Under the pieces are notes generated by a model. That model was not told the DNA's origin. It searched no databases and saw only the letters and a list, made by a program, of their open reading frames with translations. Below, piece after piece: positions 57,571 through 64,000 of a DNA stretch of 64,000 nucleotides. Origin of the DNA: Saccharum officinarum (Eukaryota; Streptophyta; Magnoliopsida; Poales; Poaceae). Position 1 is the stretch's first letter. Each line of letters opens with the position of its first letter. The stretch covers positions 64,309,737-64,373,736 of the forward strand of contig CM036170.1 in the NCBI GenBank assembly GCA_020631735.1. The letters are read 5' to 3'. Both the position numbers and the translations under genes were made by a program.

Positions 57571-58005
57571 AAACGGCTCAAACGTCTTCTAAACGCAATG
57601 CAACTTGAACCAAGTCGCTTCTAACAGTACTCTGAGCTTTTCTCGAGCTACCTAGTGCTAAGTTTGACAAGTGTGCACCACACCTAAACATAAGACTTAC
57701 CTAGGTCAAGCTACTCGCTCATGCCCCTCTTCATAGTACGGTCAAAGGAAGAAACAAAGATCCTAACGACTATTCCAGATGTATCTCAACACCTTGACAT
57801 CCGGAACTAACCGTCCTTAATCTTATCATTGATCCTTTGAAAAACCAAAATGATTTCCATCAAGGGACATGACTGCCATATTGCTCAAAGCAGTTATCAT
57901 CTTCATGACCTAACTTACCGATGTTTCTGCAAAACACACGTTAGTCATGGTAATTATGTGTTGTCATTAATTGCCGAAACCAACACCGGGGCCTAGATGC
58001 TTTCA

Positions 58006-58021
58006 ATCTCCCCCTTTTTGG
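58006..58021 (-). other. Polypurine tract of element E
   Basis: Minus strand CCAAAAAGGGGGAGAT directly before the 3' LTR start TGAAAGC. A second purine run (CAAAGGGGGAGAGAGAG) lies near 58415-58436. Both are typical of SIRE elements. Confidence 0.85.
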
Positions 58022-58455
58022 TGATTGATGACAACACTTAGATTCAGAAGATATGAGTTGAGGTTTTTTATCATGCTTGGTTCACATAAGCATAAAGCTG
58101 TAAGCACAAGGGGTTAGTCAATGCTTATGTGTTCCAAGCCAACCGAGTGTACTCATAGGATAAAACATGAAGAGTTAGTACACATAAAACAAAGCTCATA
58201 TGAAATCAGAGTAAGGCACGGAAGCACAACCTTATGAGCTAAAAAACAAACAAGTGACATGTTTTGAAGCTATGATTAGATAAACCATATAGACTTAAGA
58301 TATCTCATAAGATCACATGTCACACGAATGCAATTACTGTAAAGTAAACATGATGCATGAGAGTAGCACACAAGAAAAGAACGAAAACCCTCTAAGAAAA
58401 GCTCCCCCTGAATCTACTCTCTCTCCCCCTTTGGCATCAAACGCCAAAAGCTAAT

Positions 58456-60957
58456 CTAAGGATCTGACGGGGGAACAGACGGAGTCGAGTCGGGTGCCGA
58501 GGAGCGCGGAGTAATCACAAACTGAGAGATGTCTCTCTCGGACTCGGAGCTATCTGGCTGACCCTTTGAAGAAGCACGCGGCTGTGAAGCGGTCTGGGTC
58601 TGATCAACAGGAACAGGTGCTGCCGAAGTAGCGATAAGTGAAGCAGTCTCTGTGACCTGAGCCTGAAGTGAGCCAAAAGCTGGGGGATCTATCGAGGCAA
58701 CGGACGATGGAACAGTCTCTGTAGTGCCTGTCCCTGTCACTGGAAGGAAAACTGCCTCTGAACCTGACAACCCTGAAGAAGTAGCAAATGTGGTGTGCGA
58801 GGGTGTCGGCTGACCAGTCAACTCGCTATATGTGGCACTCAGATCAATGAACGGTGTGCCGGTCAACATGTGAGGGCGAGGCTGGTCTGAAGGAGTAAAC
58901 CCCATCTGAATGGGCGTGTAGCTCGGGGACTGGAATGACTGAGGAACCTGCAGCTGTGGAGATGTGAACTGAAAGCTCGGCTGATCCTGACTTGAAGGTC
59001 CACTGAATTGTAAAGCTGAAGTCAGGATAGATGCAGGTGGAGGAGCCCCAACTGTGACTAGGTGACGCAGAAGCTCCAAGTACTGCTGCTGGCTAGCTGC
59101 ACTCTGTCGCTGCATCTCATACTGCTGACGTTGCATCTCGACCTGTTGGCGCTGTATCTCAAGCTGCTGTTTTTGGAACTCATCCTGTCGAGCTTGTATC
59201 TGTGCAAACGCAGCAGCTGTGTCCTGAGCCTGTCTCTGTAGCTGAAGTTCCTGTCGCTCCTGTGCCTAGGTCAGCCTCTCAAGTATAGCCACCATGGCTG
59301 GGTTTGAGCGGGAGGCTGAACCAGAGCCACCGGCCTCGTGGTCGTGAGGCCGAGGAGACCGATACCTGGGGATGGGCTGATAGTCCTCGTCAGTGCTGTC
59401 AGAGGCCTCATCCTCAGCTATATCAGCGGGCTGAGCATCTAGATCTGCAAGTTCTGCCTCAGCAAGACCCTGTATGGTCGCATCCTGCTCAGCCGCTGTC
59501 TCGGGCACCTCGGGTCTCTCTCTCTGTCCTAGTGCAGGGGCCTGCTCTCTAGTAACTGAAGCCCATAGCTGACGAATATCATACTCAGGAAAAGCAGTAG
59601 TGGTTTCAGTTATCTCAGCACTTATTTCTGAAGGCAGCTCAAGTGTAGATCTGATGATGAAACAAATCCAATGAGCATAGGGCAGCTGACGGTGTCCCTT
59701 GAAGCCTTCTGCCAGGGTGTCCTCCATCTCACTGACCATAAGATCCCAAATGTCAAAAGGTGTCTGTGAAAGAAGGTGGTGAACTACCCAAAGCTGCATC
59801 CTAGTGAGTCCCTCTCTGTAACCAAGTCTGGGAAGAAGAGTGCATCTGACAATAGCATCCAAGACTCGGGCAATCGGTGTCAGACTGGCAGGTGTGCGAC
59901 GAGACCCTTCACCAAAAGGCTCACGAAAATAGGGTCGGATCAGGTCTATAGGTGGCACAGAACCGCCATGAGGGCGTCTAGGTGGAGCTGTCTGACCAAA
60001 GCAGAGCTGGTGAATCTTCGTGTCTGAAGCTGGGAGTCTGAGAATCTCCCGTACTCTGGAGCGGTACAGTCTGCAGTCGCGGCCTCTGAATGCAAAGTGT
60101 ATGAACTCATGGGCTGGATCAATCCATAATGAAGCATAGAACTCTCTAACCCAAGTGCCACAGTATGCACCTGTCCGTCCAAGAAAATCTGACAGGCCAG
60201 GTAGATAGGACAGGTGCGGACGTAGCTGCTCACCCACTACCTCAATAAGTGACTCAATGCGACAGACCCTCTATGGTCGAAAAGCAATGCCACTGTCAAC
60301 AAGAGCTCTGTAAAAGTCCTCCTGGAGAGGAGTATAGAATCCCTCTGAAGCTCTGGAGTCCCTCTGAGGTGGGAACCACCGGCTGACCTCAACAAATCTC
60401 AAACTTTGCACCTGTCGTGCAGTAGCACCTCTCAAGTCAAAGTGCTCAACTGGGGGTGTACCTCTAACTCTCGGAGGTGGATGTCCTCCACGACGCTAGC
60501 CCTCTGGCCTGGGAGTCACCTGAGTCCGTGTGCGTGTGGAGCGGCGATGTGATGGAGTCTGAGCTGGCTATTTCGCTGTCCCCTCTGAAGGTGCTACAGG
60601 TGGATCAACTGACATAGTATCTGCATCCATTGGCACTTCTGTGCCCTCAGTGGTCTCAGTGGTCTCTGTACCAAGCTGTCGTCCTTCAAGATGAAAACGA
60701 CTGTCTCCAATGCGTATACCACTGCTCCTGCCACCCCTCTCTACTGCATCTGCTGCATCTGCCACTGCCTGAGCTATCTCTGCATCAGTGAGAGTCTTCT
60801 TCTTCTTTCTAGCCATGATCTTTATGCGTTTTCCACGTGCAACCTCAGACAGACGAGGAGGACTGTCGTCCCCGTCACTAGGAGCACCACCAGCATTCTT
60901 GCAACGAACCATGCTGTCACACTGTCGGAAAACCTCTGAAAGATGATGTACTGACAC
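58456..60957 (-). pseudogene. Element E ORF3 (plant-transposon-protein/env-like position), one frame with four TAG codons
   Basis: One frame stays aligned over 834 codons, broken only by TAG at 60568-60570, 60496-60498, 60271-60273 and 59266-59268. The N-terminal part is basic (MARKKKKTLTDAEIAQAV). The middle matches a widespread plant transposon protein family: WVREFYASLWIDP, HEFIHFAFRGRDCRLYR, VREILRLP, MQLWVVHHLLSQTPFDIWDL, LPYAHWICFIIRSTLE. Then comes an acidic segment (DIAEDEASDSTDEDY), a Gln-rich coiled coil (QRQQVEMQRQQYEMQRQ) and a Ser/Thr/Pro-rich C-terminus to TAG 58456. No signal peptide or clear membrane segment seen, so 'env' describes position only. The first codon shown is GTG; the true start is uncertain. 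Confidence 0.82.
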
Positions 60958-61740
60958 TCGAGAGGCTTGGCCTCAATCCGTATCCGCAGGCTTGGCCTCG
61001 GATCCAATCAACAGGACAACATTCACCCCGACACACCGACAAACTCGCTGAAAAGACGGAATAGATGGATCTACTATAAGCAACATATATGATCTAAAGG
61101 TACGAAACCCTAGAGATAGCAAGCATATAAGATAAGACGTGAAGTGAAACGCGATGGCTACCTCGGATCGACGAGAAAGCGGTGATGAGATGAGATGACC
61201 TAGGTCGCGAGACTTCCCGACGCACCGGATGAGCGCTGATTCGCCAAAACAGAAGTCGATTAGGGTTAACGAAAACAAAATTTCGACAAACCCTAATACG
61301 AAGATCAAGGAGGTGCAAAACAACCTCGGAGCGAAGACGTCGCGCGAAAGACGTTTCGACGACGAACGACAGCGACTCTGCAAAACGAACCCTAGGGTTA
61401 GGGCGACGCGCGATGGCCGAAGATCGAGGATACAGGCGATGGCTGGTACTGGCCGGAGGACGTGGACGGTCTTTGGCAGCAGCAGCAGCGACGCCTTACG
61501 GCGGTGGCGGCTGTGGCGCGGCGCGGCGGTGGCGGCGCAGCAGGCGGTGGCTGTGCGGGCGCTGTGGAGGAGGCGACGCGTGCACGAGAGAGCTGCAGGG
61601 CTAGGCGGTGGCGCAGACGCGGCGGAGGGTTTCGGCGAGCGGCGGTGCGGCGTAGTGTAGGGCTCCGGCGAGCGGCGGCGCGGCGCGCTAGGGCACGGAG
61701 GCGGCGGTTGCGAGTGTACGGGCGGAAAAGAGAAAGAACG
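60958..61740 (-). other. Leader of ORF3 in element E
   Basis: GC-rich and, on the minus strand, C/CCG-rich (61440-61720), then TAACCCTAATCGAC-type sequence, resembling a plant 5' leader. The minus strand has GATCCGAG/GTAGCC near 61165, a possible donor, and a duplicated GAGGCCAAGCCT near 60970 and 60995. Open frames here lack domains. Confidence 0.5.
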
Positions 61741-62117
61741 CGAAAGATTATATGAGGGGTTAGATCTGCTCGATACGCGATGACCGGACGCGGTGGTTGA
61801 AATGACCGGACGTGGAGAGGCAGCGTCCGGTCACATTCTAGTAATCTCCTGGAATGACCGGACGCGTTCGATTATCCGCGATCGGACGCTGACAGTGTCC
61901 GGTTTTGATTTGCCTGGAAAACTGAGACGGATGACCGGACGCGGTGGTGGTTACCGGGACCGGACGCGGTGGTCAACAGGGGCGCGTCCGGTGCAGCGTC
62001 CGGTCACTTGATCAGAAGATGGTCTTCAGGATGACCGGACGCGCTGGTGGTCGCCGGGACCGGACGCGGTGGTGAAGCAACACTGCGTCCGGTGCAGCGT
62101 CCGGTCCAGCGTCCGGT
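61741..62117 (-). promoter_or_regulatory. Internal copy of the U3 motif array with TATA-like box, upstream of ORF3
   Basis: About 15 copies of GACCGGACGCG/GCGTCCGGTC between 61782 and 62117, the same motif as in the U3. In element sense the array is followed, after about 30 bp, by CCTCATATAATC (complement of 61746-61757), TATA-like, and then by the ORF3 leader. Interpreted as a possible internal promoter. Confidence 0.6.
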
Positions 62118-62612
62118 CACTGTTTTTCACCCTTTTTCATTCCGAACTTAGACGCGACTTCTCCCAATCAAGTTCCAATTCAAAGAGACACAGATAAACA
62201 CCAATTGGAACAAGATATGAGTGACCTCACTCAAACCCTCAAGTTTCTCAAAATAGATTGCCTTAGGCTAATATTATTTTTAGGAAAATAGGCAACAAAC
62301 ACCCGAGGAGCAACGTATGGCCATGCAATAGAGCTTTTGAACCCTTGGGAGCGTCAAAATGCTCTCTCTACCCATGGACGAACACAGAGGTTGCTCAAAA
62401 CTTAACCGAAAAGGAACGACAAAACAACAACCATGCATATGCAATGCAAAACAAGTAAGTAAAGCTAGGTTGCTTGTCAAGTTTGATCCACGGTTAGGCT
62501 TCTTCACTCCTCCAAAGGAGGGTTATCGTAACCATGTTAGTCAAGCCCTAGATGCATTGCGGGTAATTAAACATGACATATAATACAATGCAATGCAAGG
62601 GACAACACAAGC
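62118..62612. other. Spacer between pol end and the internal motif array of element E
   Basis: AT-balanced, no supported gene; pol 3' UTR. Confidence 0.5.
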
Positions 62613-63977
62613 TCATCTTTTAAAGTTACTAGAATCAAGCACATTTAGTTCACTTCTCAACCTACAAAAAGTAGCTTCATCCAAAGGTTTAGTGAAGATA
62701 TCCGCTAATTGATTCTCACTTCTTACACCTTCTAGTGATATGTCATTTTTAGCAACGTGATCTCTTAGAAAGTGGTGGCGGATATCAATGTGCTTGGTGC
62801 GAGAGTGTTGTACCGGATTATTAGCAATTTTAACCGCACTTTCATTGTCACATAAAAGCGGCACCTTTTTAAGAACAACTCCATAGTCTAGAAGGGTTTG
62901 TTTCATGTATAGGATTTGTGCACAACAAGCCCCCGCGGCAATGTATTCCGCCTCGGCGGTGGACAAAGCCACACTATTTTGCTTTTTCGATGACCATGAT
63001 ACTAAGGATCTCCCAAGCAAATGGCACCCTCCGGATGTGCTTTTTCTATCAATTTTGCAACCGGCATAATCCGAATCGGAGTAGCCAACTAGTTGGAATC
63101 TAGCTCCTTTGGGGTACCATAGTCCGATGCTTGGAGTATACTTAAGATATCTTAGGATTCTTTTTACGGCACTTAAGTGAGGTTCTTTAGGGCACGCTTG
63201 AAAGCGGGCACACATGCACACACTAAACATGATGTCGGGCCTAGATGCGGTAAGGTATAACAAGCTACCAATCATAGAACGGTAAAGAGTTTGATCGATT
63301 GGTTTACCTCCCTCATCTAGGTCGAGATGTCCATTAGTTGGCATTGGGGTCTTGATTGGCTTGCATTCTTCCATCTTGAATCTTTTGAGAAGATCCTTGG
63401 TATACTTCTCTTGAGAGATAAAGATCCCTTCTCTCATTTGCTTGACTTGAAACCCAAGGAAGAATGTTAGCTCACCAATCATTGACATCTCGAACTCTTT
63501 TGACATCAATTCACCAAATTCTTTGCAATAGTCTTCATTTGTTGACCCGAAGATGATATCATCAACATATACTTGACAAATGAAGATCTCTTCTTTGAAT
63601 TTCTTGGTGAATAGTGTGGTGTCAACCTTCCCAATGGTGAAGCCCTTCTCAATGAGGAAGTCCCGAAGGCGCTCGTACCACGCTCTAGGGGCTTGCTTGA
63701 GCCCATATAGCGCCTTGGACAACCTATAAACATGATTAGGATATCTAGGGTCTTCAAACCCGGGAGGTTGTTCAACAAAGACTAGTTCATTTATAAAGCC
63801 ATTTAAGAATGCACTTTTCACATCCATTTGATATAGTTTCATATCATGATGTGATGCATATGCAAGTAGGATACGGATGGCTTCAAGTCTTGCAACGGGT
63901 GCAAAAGTCTCTCCAAAATCAAGACCTTCAACTTGAGAGAACCCTTTTGCCACTAGTCTTGCCTTGTTTCTTACCAC
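62613..63977 (-). CDS. Element E reverse transcriptase and RNase H, partial
   Basis: 454 open codons. [63 protein letters not shown] (YVDD site), [48 protein letters not shown]. RNase [82 protein letters not shown]. All catalytic acids are present, and there are no stops. Just upstream (63978-63980) one base of a G run is missing relative to the expected frame, since DDQG and VVRNKARL lie in different frames. The N-terminal pol lies beyond the window. Confidence 0.93.
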   Translation of the reverse strand: MVRNKARLVAKGFSQVEGLDFGETFAPVARLEAIRILLAYASHHDMKLYQMDVKSAFLNGFINELVFVEQPPGFEDPRYPNHVYRLSKALYGLKQAPRAWYERLRDFLIEKGFTIGKVDTTLFTKKFKEEIFICQVYVDDIIFGSTNEDYCKEFGELMSKEFEMSMIGELTFFLGFQVKQMREGIFISQEKYTKDLLKRFKMEECKPIKTPMPTNGHLDLDEGGKPIDQTLYRSMIGSLLYLTASRPDIMFSVCMCARFQACPKEPHLSAVKRILRYLKYTPSIGLWYPKGARFQLVGYSDSDYAGCKIDRKSTSGGCHLLGRSLVSWSSKKQNSVALSTAEAEYIAAGACCAQILYMKQTLLDYGVVLKKVPLLCDNESAVKIANNPVQHSRTKHIDIRHHFLRDHVAKNDISLEGVRSENQLADIFTKPLDEATFCRLRSELNVLDSSNFKR

Positions 63978-64000
63978 TACCCTTGATCATCTTGCTTATT

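Larger units (their letters stand above)
56286..58005 (-). repeat. 3' LTR of element E
   Basis: About 1.72 kb. The plus-strand left end resembles the complement of other SIRE-type LTR ends in this window (GGGGGGTGAATTGGGCTTTT). Contains the GACCGGACGCG array (57035-57570) and, in sense downstream of it, a TATA box. Confidence 0.85.
56286..64000 (-). mobile_element. Ty1/Copia element E, SIRE/Maximus lineage, with third ORF; runs off the right edge
   Basis: Left (3') LTR 56286-58005, then a polypurine tract, ORF3, a leader with a motif array, and pol RNase H/RT to the window end, all minus strand. The LTR boundary at 58005 is exact (sense start TGAAAGCATCTAGGCC after a purine tract). The outer boundary is approximate because the sequence there reads CGGAAAGGATCAAGATG where TGAAAGG is expected. 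RT/RNase H is open for 454 codons, so this is one of the younger insertions of the stack. Confidence 0.9.

Noticed and set aside
58456..60957. Calling ORF3 a true envelope gene
   Set aside because: Only the position matches; no signal peptide, transmembrane segment or fusion-type region is visible.
61229..61755. Arg/Ala-rich ORFs on the plus strand
   Set aside because: Antisense to the GC-rich leader of ORF3; low complexity.
57035..62117. Repeated GACCGGACGCG units considered as a CRISPR-like array or centromeric satellite
   Set aside because: Spacing and orientation are irregular, the units are short, and the context is a plant LTR element.
1..64000. tRNA, rRNA or miRNA genes
   Set aside because: No cloverleaf or rRNA core was recognised by eye. 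Foldbacks in the MULE TIRs are structural; small-RNA data would be needed to call precursors.

Overview
The window is grass nuclear DNA, probably panicoid and possibly Andropogoneae. It shows a GC-rich NPR1-type first exon, many Tourist and Stowaway MITEs, a Tat-type Ty3 element with two RNase H domains, SIRE/Maximus-type Ty1 elements with a third ORF, and very long Tekay/Del-like LTRs. Only one host gene is supported; almost everything else is transposable-element sequence, much of it nested. The species cannot be fixed from the sequence alone.

Layout. 1-2.8 kb: minus-strand NPR1-like gene (BTB exon plus ankyrin exon, 3' part beyond the left edge) with a one-base frameshift in exon 1. 2.8-3.0 kb: MITE. 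3.7-15.2 kb: minus-strand Ty3/Tat element with two ~816-bp LTRs; its left LTR is split by a 2,082-bp SIRE-type solo LTR with an exact 5-bp target duplication (GCCGC). 15.2-20.0 kb: LTR-like fragment, GC-rich intergenic DNA and a dense MITE cluster. 20,033-30,576: a 10.5-kb Mutator-like element with ~220-bp terminal inverted repeats and an exact 8-bp target duplication (GCTCATGC). It carries a decayed plus-strand transposase gene joined to a plant-mobile-domain tail, and a minus-strand GRF-zinc-finger gene. Its transposase is interrupted by a 3.9-kb solo LTR (exact duplication CAACC). 31-32.4 kb: MITEs and a 133-bp ATTAT microsatellite.

32.4 kb to the right edge is one nested stack. An outer Tekay-like LTR (from 32,415) is interrupted by a second Tekay-like solo LTR (34,362-39,025). 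It is interrupted again by a SIRE-type solo LTR (39,210-56,260, exact duplication CTAGT), which itself holds a 14.6-kb Ty1/SIRE element (39,999-54,561), which in turn holds a 4.1-kb Tekay-like LTR in its reverse transcriptase (44,541-48,672). A second SIRE element starts near 56,286 and runs off the right edge.

The most interesting signals concern the two SIRE-lineage elements. Each has a third ORF between pol and the 3' LTR. In the right-hand element the GC-rich motif array that sits just upstream of the LTR TATA box (core GACCGGACGCG) occurs again, in the same orientation and with a TATA-like box, upstream of ORF3: a candidate internal promoter. In the other element a different family-specific palindrome (GGGCGGCACTGCCGCCC) recurs in the U3, in the ORF3 leader and in linkers between polyprotein domains. 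The MULE is notable for its two-gene layout and for terminal repeats built from chained GCCGCTC/GAGCGGC hairpins. Several one-base deletions, two of them clearly in G runs, could be assembly errors.
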